Counted from the first letter of the stretch, positions 47,945-56,950 are shown. The stretch is 64,000 bases of DNA from Phytohabitans suffuscus (GCF_011764565.1 NZ_AP022871.1:1364001-1428000), one strand, 5' to 3'. Program-made: numbers and translations. The notes: generated by a model not told the origin, from the sequence alone.

Positions 47945-49741
47945 GTGCGCGAGTTCGCCGTACCGCCGGTGGTGACCATCGGCCCCGCCGCCAACCTGAC
48001 CGACCCCGTCTGGGACAACGCCGCGGCCGCCCCCGACACGGTCCAGTTCTCCCGGCGCACGTCCGGCGGGTGGGTCGACGTGACGTGCGCCGAGTTCCGG
48101 GACGAGGTCGTGGCGCTGGCCCGCGGGCTGGTCGCGGCCGGTGTCCAGCCGGGCGACCGGGTGGCCCTGATGAGCAAGACGCGCTACGAGTGGACCCTGA
48201 TCGACTACGCGATCTGGTCGGCCGGCGGCGTCACGGTGCCGATCTACGAGACCTCCAGCGCCGAGCAGGTGGCCTGGATCCTCTCCGACTCGGGCGCCAC
48301 CGCGTGCTTCGTGGAGACCAACACCCACCAGCTGGCCGTGACCGGCGTACGCGAGCAGGTGCCCGCGCTGGAGCAGGTGTGGCAGATCGAGACCGGCGAC
48401 CTGGCGGCGCTGGAGGAGCGGGGCGCGAGCGTCGAGGCCGCCGAGATCGACCGGCGGCGGGCCGCGGTCGGCGCGGAAGACGTGGCCACCATCATCTACA
48501 CCAGTGGCACCACGGGTCGCCCCAAGGGCTGTGTGCTGACCCACCGCAATATCTACTCCGACATCAAGAACGCCATCCCGGGCCTGCACAACCTCTTCCG
48601 CCAGGAGGCGTCGACCCTGCTCTTCCTGCCGCTGGCGCACTCGTTCGCCCGGCTGATCCAGGTCGGCGTGGTCACCGCGCGGGCCCGGATGGGGCACACC
48701 GCGGACGTGAAGAACCTGGTGCCCGACCTGCAGGCGTTCCGCCCGACGTTCGTGCTCTCGGTGCCGCGGGTCTTCGAAAAGGTCTACAACACCGCCAAGC
48801 AGCGCGCACACGGCGACGGCAAGGGCAAGATCTTCGACCGGGCCGAGGCGGTCGCGATCGCCTACAGCGAGGCGCTGGACAAGCCCGGCGGGCCGGGCCT
48901 CGGCCTCAAGCTGCAGCACGCGCTCTTCGACCGCCTGGTGTACGGCAAGCTCCGCGCGGCCCTCGGCGGCCAGTGCAAGGACGCGATCTCCGGCGGGGCA
49001 CCGCTGGGCGCGCGGCTCGCGCACTTCTTCCGCGGCATCGGGGTCACCGTCTACGAGGGGTACGGGCTGACCGAGACCTCCCCCGCGGTCGCCGTCAACC
49101 TGCAGAACGCGATCCGCGTCGGCACGGTCGGCCGCCCGCTGCCCGGCGTGACCATCCGGATCGCCGACGACGGCGAGATCCTCGTCAAGGGCGACATCGT
49201 CTTCAGCCAGTACTGGAACAACCCGAGCGCCACGGCCGAGGTGCTCGACATCGAGGGGTGGTTCCGCAGCGGCGACCTGGGCGAGCTCGACGGCGACGGC
49301 TACCTCACGATCACCGGCCGCAAGAAGGAGCTGATCGTGACCGCGGGCGGAAAGAACGTCGCCCCGGCCCTGCTCGAAGACCGCATCCGGGCGCACCCGC
49401 TGGTCAGCCAGACGGTCGTGGTGGGCGACCGGCAGCCGTTCATCGCCGCGCTCGTCACGATCGACGAGGAGGCCTGGCCGAAGTGGCTCGCCACGGCCGG
49501 CTACCCGGAGACGGACACGGTCGCCGAGCATCGCGACGACGAAAAGCTGCGCGCCGAGGTCCAGAGAGCGGTCGACGAGGCCAACAAGGCCGTCTCGCAC
49601 GCCGAGGCGATCAAGGTGTTCCGCATCCTGCCGCACGACTTCACCGAGGCCACGGGCGAGTTGACCCCGTCGCTGAAGGTGAAACGCGGCGTGGTGCACA
49701 AGACCTACGCCGACGAGATCGCCGCGATCTACGGAGGCTGA
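47945..49741 (+). CDS. Long-chain acyl-CoA synthetase (AMP-forming)
   Basis: 598 residues from the GTG at 47945 after AGGAG. ANL-superfamily motifs: TIIYTSGTTGRPKGCVLTH (P-loop), YEGYGLTETSP, GWFRSGDLGELDGDGYL and TGRKKELIVTAGGKNVAPAL (catalytic Lys region). It activates fatty acids to acyl-CoA via an acyl-adenylate, probably at the membrane face. The next gene starts one base after its stop, though a shared role with that sensor kinase is unclear. Confidence 0.95.
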   Translation: MREFAVPPVVTIGPAANLTDPVWDNAAAAPDTVQFSRRTSGGWVDVTCAEFRDEVVALARGLVAAGVQPGDRVALMSKTRYEWTLIDYAIWSAGGVTVPIYETSSAEQVAWILSDSGATACFVETNTHQLAVTGVREQVPALEQVWQIETGDLAALEERGASVEAAEIDRRRAAVGAEDVATIIYTSGTTGRPKGCVLTHRNIYSDIKNAIPGLHNLFRQEASTLLFLPLAHSFARLIQVGVVTARARMGHTADVKNLVPDLQAFRPTFVLSVPRVFEKVYNTAKQRAHGDGKGKIFDRAEAVAIAYSEALDKPGGPGLGLKLQHALFDRLVYGKLRAALGGQCKDAISGGAPLGARLAHFFRGIGVTVYEGYGLTETSPAVAVNLQNAIRVGTVGRPLPGVTIRIADDGEILVKGDIVFSQYWNNPSATAEVLDIEGWFRSGDLGELDGDGYLTITGRKKELIVTAGGKNVAPALLEDRIRAHPLVSQTVVVGDRQPFIAALVTIDEEAWPKWLATAGYPETDTVAEHRDDEKLRAEVQRAVDEANKAVSHAEAIKVFRILPHDFTEATGELTPSLKVKRGVVHKTYADEIAAIYGG

Positions 49742-49742
49742 G

Positions 49743-51469
49743 GTGCTCCAGTTCCCCGCCGCGGCCCGCCCGCGCCCCCGCCCGCACGGGCAGCCCCGGC
49801 CACACCCGCTGGCCGTGGCGGCGCGGCTCGTCGTGCTCGCCCTGGTCGCGGTGCTCACGCTGATCACCACGCACGAGGTGGAGCAGCTGCGGTGGATCGG
49901 GCTGCTGGCGGTCGCGGCGATACCGGCCGTCCTGGCGCCGCGCCACCCGGTGCTCGGCCCGCTCGGCCGCTTCGCCGAGGTGATCATCGTCGGGCTGGCC
50001 GCGGGCAAGGTCGCCGCCGAGGCGCAGATCCAGGGGACGCTCGGCTCCGGGCTGGGCGCCGAGGCGATGCTCCCGTACCTCGCGGTCCCGCTCACCGTCG
50101 CCACCCTGTACCGCCGCACCCGCGAGGCCCTCGCGCTGCTCGGCGTGGCCGCGGTGACGCTGACCTTCGGGGGCGTGGTGACCGAGGTGAGCGACGAGCG
50201 CCTGGTCACCGACGGCGGCTACCTGCTGGCCTCCGCGCAGTGGCTCATCCTCGCCGCGGTCGGCATCACCGCCGCCGGCACGCTCCAGCGGGTGCTCCAG
50301 GCGCGCGGCGAGGGCCGGCCGCCGCAGCCGTACGCCGAGGCCACCCGCCTGCTCACCCAGCTGCGCAGCGTCGCCCGCCAGCTGCCCGGCGCCACGCTCG
50401 ACCCGGGCGGCATCGCCGAGCACCTGCTCGACGAGCTGCGCACGATCACCCGCGCCGACCGGGCGGCGGTGCTCACCGCGAGCGGCGGCGGCCGGCTCGT
50501 CGTGCTGGCCCAGACCGGTGTCGACCGGGTCGACTGGGAGACCACGCTCGACGCCGACTCCGCGATCGCCGACGCGTGGGCGAGCCAGCAGCCGCAGACC
50601 GCCCACCGGTCGCAGGCGCGCTCGCACCGCAAAGGCGATGTTTCGGCCCTCGTGGTACCTCTCGTGGCCGGCGTCCGCACTGTCGGATTAGTGACTCTCG
50701 AGGCTGATGTCACTAACGCGTACCCCTCTTCGGTCGTTAACAAGGTGACCGCCGCGACGGGCCCGGCCGCCCTCCGGCTCGAGGCCGCTCTGCTCTTCGA
50801 CGAGGTCCGCTCACTGGCCACGAACGAGGAGCGGCAGCGGCTCGCACGCGAGATCCACGACGGTGTGGCGCAGGAGTTGGTGATGGTCGGATACGGCATC
50901 GACAACGCCCTCGCGCTGCTCCCGGACGACGCCAAGGAGAGCGGCGAGGAGCTGCGTACGCTCCGCGGCGAGGTCACCCGCGTCATCACTGAGCTGCGGC
51001 TTTCCCTTTTCGAGCTGCGCAGCGAGGTCGACCGGCACGGCGGTCTGGCGGCTGCGATCTCCGAGTACGCTCGGCAGGTCGGCGCCGGCGGGGGCTCCGC
51101 GTGCACTACACCTTGGACGAGTCGACGGCCCGGCTGCCGGCCGCCACAGAGGCCGAGCTTTTGCGCATCGCCCAGGAGGCGATCACCAACGCGCGCAAGC
51201 ACGCCGGCGCGTCCAACCTCTGGGTCACGTGTGCCATCGATCCGCCATACGCACAAATCGAAGTGTCGGATGACGGTCAGGGCATCGCTGACCAGCGGCC
51301 GGACGGGAGGTACGGTCTTGCGATCATGGCCGAGAGGGCGGAACGTATCCGTGGCCGGCTAGAGATCAGGCCACGCCATCCAAGCGGGACAACTGTCGCT
51401 GTCGTACTGGGAAGCTCACCCCGGCGCGATAGCGTGCGCGATAGCGTAAATGCACCAGAAGGGGAGTAA
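49743..51469 (+). CDS. NarL-type sensor histidine kinase (one apparent frameshift)
   Basis: GTG at 49743. Four or so N-terminal transmembrane helices (residues 20-185), a GAF-like domain (about 205-340) and a HisKA_3 domain with phospho-acceptor H372 (REIHDGVAQELVMVGYGID). The frame breaks at the G5 run 51090-51094; one extra G links VGAGGGLRVHYTLDEST to the HATPase part (AQEAITNARKHAGA, DDGQGI, GLAIMAERAERI). It pairs with the adjacent response regulator. The HATPase half alone would otherwise be out of frame. Confidence 0.88.
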
Positions 51470-51476
51470 GCCCAGC

Positions 51477-52148
51477 ATGACCACCAGCCCCACACCACCG
51501 ACCACCCGCACCAAGGTCCTCCTCGTCGATGACCACGACCTGATCCGCAAGGGTCTTCGGCACGCGTTCGAGCGGGACCGCCAGTTCGAGGTCGTGGGTG
51601 AGGCGGCCACGGCCGCCGAAGGGGTCCGCCAGGCCGGCGCGCTGCAGCCCGACGTCGTGATCATGGACCTGCGCCTGCCCGACGGCAGCGGCCTCGAAGC
51701 CACCCGCGCCCTGCGCAAGTCGTCCGCGACGATGGGCATCGTCGTCCTGACCATGTACGCGGGAGACGACCAGCTCTTCGGTGCCCTGGAGGCGGGCGCC
51801 AGCGCGTTCGTGCCCAAGACGGCCCCGGCCGACGAGGTGGTGGCGGCCGCCCGGCACGCGGCCTCCTCCCCCAGCGCGTTCACCGCGGCCGACCTGGCCG
51901 AGGCGATGAAGCGCCGGCTCGCTCCGTCCGGACCGCAGCTGTCGCCGCGCGAGGGCCAGGTGCTCCGCCTGCTCGCCGACGGCATGAGCGTGGCCGGCAT
52001 CGCCAAGCAGCTGTTCGTCAGCGAGTCGACGGCCAAGACCCACATCTCGAAGCTGTACGAGAAGCTCGGCGCGGCCAACCGGGCCCAGGCCCTGATGACC
52101 GCCCTGCGGCTTGGCCTGCTCGAAGCCCCCGACGCGCCGAAGTTCTAG
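51477..52148 (+). CDS. NarL/LuxR-family response regulator
   Basis: 223 residues, ATG at 51477. Receiver domain with acidic pair D18/D19 and phospho-acceptor D64 (VVIMDLRLPDGSG), Thr and Lys switch residues (VVLTMYAGD, FVPKTAPADEV), and a C-terminal LuxR HTH (LSPREGQVLRLLADGMSVAG, SESTAKTHISKLYEKLGAAN). It follows the kinase gene by 7 nt and is its probable partner. Output genes unknown. Confidence 0.95.
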   Translation: MTTSPTPPTTRTKVLLVDDHDLIRKGLRHAFERDRQFEVVGEAATAAEGVRQAGALQPDVVIMDLRLPDGSGLEATRALRKSSATMGIVVLTMYAGDDQLFGALEAGASAFVPKTAPADEVVAAARHAASSPSAFTAADLAEAMKRRLAPSGPQLSPREGQVLRLLADGMSVAGIAKQLFVSESTAKTHISKLYEKLGAANRAQALMTALRLGLLEAPDAPKF

Positions 52149-52220
52149 GGTCTGTATCAGAGAGTTCGTCGGTGCGAGCCGGAGTGGGCCTCACCCTCCG
52201 CCTCACACACCCGACGGGCG

Positions 52221-52280
52221 TTGATCAGGGACTTGGTGGGCGTGTCGGCCGGCGTGTCCCACCGTAAAGTCCCTGATCAA
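52221..52280. repeat. 60-bp inverted repeat (possible terminator or small mobile element)
   Basis: TTGATCAGGGACTTGGTGGG at the left pairs with the right end; the outer 14 bp are perfect, inner GGTGGG/CCCACC pair, and about 17 nt form the loop. One bulge lies at GTA. Confidence 0.8.
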
Positions 52281-52326
52281 CAACAGGCCCGGCCCACGCG
52301 GGCCGCGATCGACCGCGACCCGCCGG

Positions 52327-52438
52327 CTGAAAGGGCGGGGTCGGGTCGGGTCACGCGAAGGGCGAGGCCGCGGGAGCAACGGTCCGGACCACGACGGGCA
52401 TCGCGGTAGCCCAAATCTCCCCAAAAGGACAACCCGAC
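52327..52438 (-). repeat. Dispersed repeat B, copy 1
   Basis: About 110 bp matching 56411-56519 in inverted orientation, including GGTCCGGACCGTTGCTCCCG and a conserved GGGGAGATTT-like start. Confidence 0.8.
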
Positions 52439-52473
52439 ATCACCCGACCACGGCGACCCTTGGAACAGATCGT

Positions 52474-52908
52474 CTAAGGCGCGGGGACCCGGGCGGCCAG
52501 CGGCCGCCCGGTCACGCGGCGGAACGCGAGGAACGCCTCGCAGCCCAGGCACAGGCCGAACGCCGCGTTGAGGAAGGCGGCGACCAGCGCGAACGCGGCC
52601 ATCACCACGCCGAGCGCGGTCACGCCGGTGAGGTAGCCGACCGCGGCCACGAGCGTGAACGCGAAGCCGACCACCTGCGCGAAGCGCACCGGGGCGGCCG
52701 GCTCAAGCTCGGCGGGACGGCCCAGCCGGGGTGCGACCAGCGCGCGGTAGACCAGGCCGTACGGGCCGCGGCGGGGGTCGATGGCGGTGACGGCGAAGAC
52801 CGCCGCCTGGACGAGCGCGAGCCATCCCGAGCCGGTGACCAGGACGGCGACGATGACGGCCGCGGTGAGCGCCGCGGCGAAGCGCGGACCGCGCGGATCG
52901 AGCAGCAT
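52474..52908 (-). CDS. DUF4395 membrane protein
   Basis: 144 residues. Three or four transmembrane helices with the family signature VTAIDPRRGPYGLVYRALVA and a conserved CLGCE near the end. DUF4395 proteins occur beside thioredoxin-like genes and may take part in sulfur or redox handling (inference). GGAGG precedes the ATG at 52906-52908. A Cys-ending leader peptide and hairpin lie in its leader. Confidence 0.87.
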   Translation of the reverse strand: MLLDPRGPRFAAALTAAVIVAVLVTGSGWLALVQAAVFAVTAIDPRRGPYGLVYRALVAPRLGRPAELEPAAPVRFAQVVGFAFTLVAAVGYLTGVTALGVVMAAFALVAAFLNAAFGLCLGCEAFLAFRRVTGRPLAARVPAP

Positions 52909-52935
52909 GACGAGCCTCCGGGGGTACGACGAGCG

Positions 52936-52965
52936 ACGGACTGAGGGACGGGGGCGTCAGTCCGT
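52936..52965 (-). promoter_or_regulatory. Attenuator-like hairpin in the DUF4395 leader
   Basis: A perfect 9-bp stem (ACGGACTGA at 52936-52944 with 52957-52965) and 12-nt loop. It overlaps the stop codon of the small leader ORF and begins right after its Cys codon, as in ribosome-stalling attenuators. Confidence 0.6.
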
Positions 52966-53031
52966 ACAGAGGCTCGCCGCGAGCCGGCCGTGGTCGACGG
53001 CACGGCGGCGGGTGAGCAGGAGGCCGTTCAT
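52957..53031 (-). CDS. Leader peptide MNGLLLTRRRAVDHGRL-type, Cys near the end
   Basis: 24 codons, too short for usual gene calls. The product starts MNGLLLTRRRAVDHGRLAAS and ends LCTD. The ATG overlaps the thioredoxin stop as ATGA, so it is translated by coupling. The LTRRRAVD...C pattern matches short leader peptides found upstream of sulfur-assimilation and thioredoxin genes in actinobacteria (from memory). The Cys codon sits just before a hairpin, so translation speed at Cys could control DUF4395 expression. Confidence 0.7.
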   Translation of the reverse strand: MNGLLLTRRRAVDHGRLAASLCTD

Positions 53032-53480
53032 CGGCTCGCCGGCTCCAGCAGCGGCGCGACCGCCGCGATGACCTGCCCCTTGGCGGGCACGCCGGAGGCC
53101 CGCTGGATCACCCGGCCGCTCCGGTCGACGATCAGCACCGTCGGCGTACGCCAGATGCCCAGCTCCCGGACCGCGTCCAGGTGGCTCTCGGCGTCGACCT
53201 CCACGTGCCGCACCCCGTCGACCGTCTCGGCCACGTCGGCGCAGACCCGCCGGACGGCCCGGCACGGCGCGCAGAACGCCGACGAGAACTGCAGCAGCGT
53301 GGCCGGTGTGCCCTCCTGGACACCCAGCTCGGTCAGCACGGCCGGGAGCGGCGCGGGCGCCGGGGCGGCGTGGAGGCGACCGTCGCGGCGACGGCGCCAC
53401 AGCCCGAACGCGGTCGCGGCGGCCAGCGCCACCACGGTCACGGCGAGCCCGGTCCAAGCCGTACGGTCCACGTCCTCCAC
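53028..53480 (-). CDS. Membrane-anchored thioredoxin-fold protein
   Basis: 150 residues. An N-terminal transmembrane helix (TGLAVTVVALAAATAFGL) and the thioredoxin fold with active-site C70-A-P-C73 (SSAFCAPCRAV) and the cis-Pro in WRTPTVLIV. It probably handles disulfide exchange on one side of the membrane. The GTG at 53478-53480 has an in-frame stop just upstream and no ribosome-binding site; it is directly abutted by the palindrome GGTGACATGTCACC. First gene of the operon with the leader peptide and DUF4395. Confidence 0.9.
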   Translation of the reverse strand: MEDVDRTAWTGLAVTVVALAAATAFGLWRRRRDGRLHAAPAPAPLPAVLTELGVQEGTPATLLQFSSAFCAPCRAVRRVCADVAETVDGVRHVEVDAESHLDAVRELGIWRTPTVLIVDRSGRVIQRASGVPAKGQVIAAVAPLLEPASR

Positions 53481-53494
53481 GGTGACATGTCACC
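53481..53494. promoter_or_regulatory. Perfect 14-bp palindrome abutting the thioredoxin start
   Basis: GGTGACATGTCACC reads identically on both strands. Its position at the start codon is where a repressor would block transcription or initiation. Confidence 0.5.
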
Positions 53495-53644
53495 GGAAGA
53501 ATGACCATGACGTCCCGCCGGCTGGGCGAACCTCACACCGGCCCGTTCGGGCGTAGTCTGCCCCTACGGGCAGGGGGTACGGGCGGGCGGTCTGGAAGGC
53601 GGGACACTCGACGGGCAGAATGGCGGCGACCACCCAAGCGCGCC

Positions 53645-53720
53645 TTTTCGCCCCGGGTTAGGACTTCGCGCCGGGATTAGAGCTTCGCCCCGGGATAAGG
53701 GCTTCGCCCCGGGCTAGGAC
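53645..53720 (+). repeat. Four 19-bp tandem repeats upstream of the methyltransferase gene
   Basis: Units of the type CTTCGCCCCGGGATAAGGG at 53645-53663, 53664-53682, 53683-53701 and 53702-53720, ending 12 bp before the ATG. Confidence 0.85.
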
Positions 53721-53732
53721 AGAGGGGACGGT

Positions 53733-54539
53733 ATGCGACGTCCGGACTGGGCACCGGAGACGATCGACATCGATCGGCCCAGCGCAGCCCGCATGTACGA
53801 CTACTTCCTCGGTGGGTCGCACAACTTCGCCGTCGACCGTGAGGCCGCCCAGGCGATGATCGCGGCCGTCCCGGAGGCACCGCTGATCGCCCAGGCCAAC
53901 AGGGCGTTCCTGCGGCGGTCGGTGCGCTTCCTGGTGGAGGCGGGCGTCCGGCAGTTCCTCGACATCGGCTCCGGCATCCCCACCGTGGGCAACGTGCACG
54001 AGATCGCCCAGGCGATGGCGCCCGAGTCCACAGTGGTGTACGTCGACATCGACCCGGTGGCGGTCGGGCACAGCCGCGAGATCCTCGACGGCAACGAGCG
54101 GGCGCTGGCCATCCGGGCCGACATCCGCGACCCCGACCGCATCCTCGACCACCCCGACGTGCTCAAGCTGATCGACTTCGGGCAGCCGGTCGCGCTGATG
54201 ATCGTGGCGGTGCTGCACTACGTACGCGACGAGGACCGGCCCACCGACCTCGTCGGGCGCCTCCGCTCGGCCCTCGCGCCGGGCAGCTACCTGGCGCTCT
54301 CCCAGGCTTCGGGCGAAGGACGCAGCCCGGCCGAGTGGGACGAGGCGAGCGCGGTCTACAAGCGCACCGACCGCCCGCTGCACAACCGGGGGCGTGCGGA
54401 GATCACCCAGCTCTTCGACGGCTTCGAGCTGGTCGAGCCGGGCATCGTATGGGTGCCCGAGTGGCGGCCGGACAGCTCGCACGCCTTCGAGGACGTCGAG
54501 CGGGCGATCTACATCGGCGGCGTGGGTCGGCTCAGGTGA
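53733..54539 (+). CDS. SAM-dependent methyltransferase (Methyltransf_19 / DUF574)
   Basis: 268 residues from the ATG at 53733 after GAGGGG. Typical start APETIDIDRPSAARMYDYFL and GGSHNFAVDRE; SAM site FLDIGSGIPTVGNVHEIA and VYVDIDPVAVGHSREIL. This actinobacteria-abundant family has no assigned substrate. The stop overlaps the GGDEF-EAL gene start (GTGA), implying coupled expression with c-di-GMP turnover. Confidence 0.9.
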   Translation: MRRPDWAPETIDIDRPSAARMYDYFLGGSHNFAVDREAAQAMIAAVPEAPLIAQANRAFLRRSVRFLVEAGVRQFLDIGSGIPTVGNVHEIAQAMAPESTVVYVDIDPVAVGHSREILDGNERALAIRADIRDPDRILDHPDVLKLIDFGQPVALMIVAVLHYVRDEDRPTDLVGRLRSALAPGSYLALSQASGEGRSPAEWDEASAVYKRTDRPLHNRGRAEITQLFDGFELVEPGIVWVPEWRPDSSHAFEDVERAIYIGGVGRLR

Positions 54540-56407
54540 TCCACGACCCGGACGCGAAGCCGGACCCGGTGGCCGCACCCGGGCAGGACCGGTACGGCCC
54601 GGGGCTGGCCGTCTTCGCCCGCGCGTGGGCCAAGGCGGTGACCGGCACCAGCTACCTCCCGGTCACGCCGGCCCAGCTGGAGGAGTTCCTGGAAGGGCTG
54701 ACGGTCCGCCTGGTCGAGGCGCTCCACGAGGAGCCGTTCAGCCTCCGCCGGGGGTACCAGATCGGCTCCGACCTGGTCGCCGCCCACATCGCCTCCGCCG
54801 AGGGCCTGGGCCGCACCATCGAGGTCATCGAGCTGCGCCTGCTGCGCGACCTCGGCCTGTCTCCCGCCGGACCTCCCACCGCGGCCTCCGCCGGATCCCC
54901 CGACGCCACTTCCGGCGGGCCTGGTTCCGGCGGGCCTGGTCCGGGCGACGACCTGCGCGACCGGATGGCGCGGCTGCTGGGCACGGTCGCCATCGGGTAC
55001 GCCCGCGCGCTGCGCGACCGCACGCTCGACGAGCAGGAGTCGATCCGGCGGGCCGCGATGGTCGCCCGCGAGCAGGCCGAGCACGCGCTGCGCGAGAGCG
55101 AGGCCCGCTTCCGCCACCAGGCCACCCACGACCCGCTGACCGACCTGCCCAACCGCGCGCTCTTCGCCGAACGGCTCGCCGGCGTCTTCGAGCGCGACGG
55201 CCGGTCCGGGCGGCGCCTCGGCGTCTGCTTCGTCGACCTCGACGGCTTCAAGATGGTCAACGACACGCTCGGCCACCAGGCCGGCGACCAGCTGCTGGTG
55301 TCGGTGGCCCGCAACCTGCGCCGGGGCGCCGGCGAGCACCTCGTGGCGCGGATGGGCGGCGACGAGTTCGTCATCCTGGTCGAGGACACCACCTGCACCG
55401 ACGACGTGCTCAAGGTGGCCGACGCCGCGCTGGCCGCCGTCAACGAGCCGTACGTCGTGGACGGACAGGAGCTGCGCGTCTCGGCGAGCATCGGCATCGT
55501 CGAGCGCCCGGTCGCCGGCACCACACCCAGCGACGTGATGCGCGCCGCCAACATCACGCTGCACTGGGCCAAGTCCTCGGGCAAGAGCCGGTGGGCGCTG
55601 TTCGACCCCGAGCGCAACGAGCGCGAGCTGACCCGGTACGCGCTGTCGTCCGCGATGCCCGCCGCGCTGGAGCGGGGCGAGTTCTGCCTCGACTACCAGC
55701 CGCTGGTCTCCCTCTGCGATGGCCGGCTGCTGGGTGTCGAGGCGCTCGTCCGGTGGCGGCACCCCCAGCTCGGCGTACTGCGGCCGGACAGGTTCATCGG
55801 GCTGGCCGAGGAGACCGGGCTCATCGTCCGCCTGGGCAGCTGGGTGCTCGCCGAGGCGTGCCGGCAGGCCCGCCGCTGGGTAGGGCTGAGCGAGAAGGCG
55901 CCGTTCGTGAGCGTCAACCTGGCCGTCCGCCAGGTGCGCGGCCCCGGCCTGGTCAAAGAGGTCACCGGCCTGCTCCGCGAGCACGACCTGCCGCCCGACC
56001 GGCTCCAGCTGGAGATCACCGAGAGCGCCATGATGAACACCGCCGACGAGTCGGTCGACAACCTCCGCTCCCTGGCCGACCTGGGCGTCCGGATCGCGAT
56101 CGACGACTTCGGCACCGGCTACTCCAACCTGTCGTACCTGCGCACCCTGCCCGTCTGCGAGCTGAAGGTCGCCGGGGCCTTCGTGGAGGGTCTGCGCGCC
56201 CCCGCCACCGAGCCGGCGAGCGTCACCGACGAGCGGATCCTCGCCACGCTGGTGTCGCTGGCCCACACGCTCGACCTCACGGTCACCGCCGAGGGCGTGG
56301 AGACCGCCACCCAGGCCGACCGCCTGCGCGCGATCGGCTGCGACGCCGCCCAGGGCTGGCACTTCGGCAAGCCGATGCCGCCGTCCCTCGTGGACGCCCT
56401 GCTCTAG
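54536..56407 (+). CDS. GGDEF-EAL c-di-GMP turnover protein
   Basis: 623 residues from the GTG at 54536. A helical N-terminal region of about 170 residues and a coiled coil lead to a diguanylate cyclase domain with intact GGDEF (274-278) and a phosphodiesterase domain with EAL (402-404) and the catalytic loop (IAIDDFGTGYSNLSYL, AEGVETATQADRLRAIGCDA). Both halves look competent to make and break c-di-GMP. No transmembrane segment or PAS domain is visible, so it is probably cytoplasmic. Confidence 0.93.
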   Translation: MIHDPDAKPDPVAAPGQDRYGPGLAVFARAWAKAVTGTSYLPVTPAQLEEFLEGLTVRLVEALHEEPFSLRRGYQIGSDLVAAHIASAEGLGRTIEVIELRLLRDLGLSPAGPPTAASAGSPDATSGGPGSGGPGPGDDLRDRMARLLGTVAIGYARALRDRTLDEQESIRRAAMVAREQAEHALRESEARFRHQATHDPLTDLPNRALFAERLAGVFERDGRSGRRLGVCFVDLDGFKMVNDTLGHQAGDQLLVSVARNLRRGAGEHLVARMGGDEFVILVEDTTCTDDVLKVADAALAAVNEPYVVDGQELRVSASIGIVERPVAGTTPSDVMRAANITLHWAKSSGKSRWALFDPERNERELTRYALSSAMPAALERGEFCLDYQPLVSLCDGRLLGVEALVRWRHPQLGVLRPDRFIGLAEETGLIVRLGSWVLAEACRQARRWVGLSEKAPFVSVNLAVRQVRGPGLVKEVTGLLREHDLPPDRLQLEITESAMMNTADESVDNLRSLADLGVRIAIDDFGTGYSNLSYLRTLPVCELKVAGAFVEGLRAPATEPASVTDERILATLVSLAHTLDLTVTAEGVETATQADRLRAIGCDAAQGWHFGKPMPPSLVDALL

Positions 56408-56410
56408 CCG

Positions 56411-56519
56411 GCTTGTCCTTCGGGGAGATTTTGGGCTACCGCGACGTCCGCCGTGGTCCGGACCGTTGCTCCCGCGGCCTCACCCCGCGCGTCACACGAC
56501 CGAACCCCGCCCGTCGGGC
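56411..56519 (+). repeat. Dispersed repeat B, copy 2
   Basis: Inverted match to 52327-52438, about 110 bp with scattered differences. Confidence 0.8.
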
Positions 56520-56898
56520 GGGGTTGGGTCCGGACCGTCGCACCCACGACCTCACCCTCCACGCTCCATGCCCACCCTGGTCACCCTTCGCCCTGCGGCG
56601 GCGCCAGGACGGCGGTCCGCCCCAGCTCTACTTCCCTGTCGGAAGCACCACCTCGGCCCCACGCGGGTTCGTGGAATCCCTCCGAAGCCGCGTGGCCCCG
56701 GCCCCAGCCGCTGCGCGGCCCCGGCCCCGGTCCGGCCCCTCGACCTCCGGCATCCGCCCCGCCGGTCGCTTGCCGCGCCAAGACCCTGGGTTTGTGGCCT
56801 CCCGCCGCCTCGGACACCGCAAACACTTGGTTTTGCTGCCTCCTCCGGACGCGGCGCTGGTGTCGCGGCTGGTCACCTACGCGGACCCGACTCTTTAG

Positions 56899-56950
56899 GG
56901 CGAGTGGCATCGGGTCCGGACCACTGCGGACAGCGCGGTAGTTCGAGGTC
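56899..56950 (+). repeat. Dispersed repeat C, copy 2
   Basis: GAGTGGCATCGGGTCCGGAC and AGCGCGGTAG match 41708-41757 with similar spacing. Confidence 0.5.

Larger units (their letters stand above)
52149..52473. other. Noncoding region with hairpin and dispersed repeat
   Basis: Between the converging response regulator and DUF4395 genes. It holds the 60-bp inverted repeat at 52221-52280 and repeat B at 52327-52438. No gene is supported. Confidence 0.6.

Noticed and set aside
56453..56941. Plus-strand open frames in the 56.4-57.0 kb gap
   Set aside because: They consist of dispersed repeats and compositionally odd Pro/Arg stretches with no start signal or family match.
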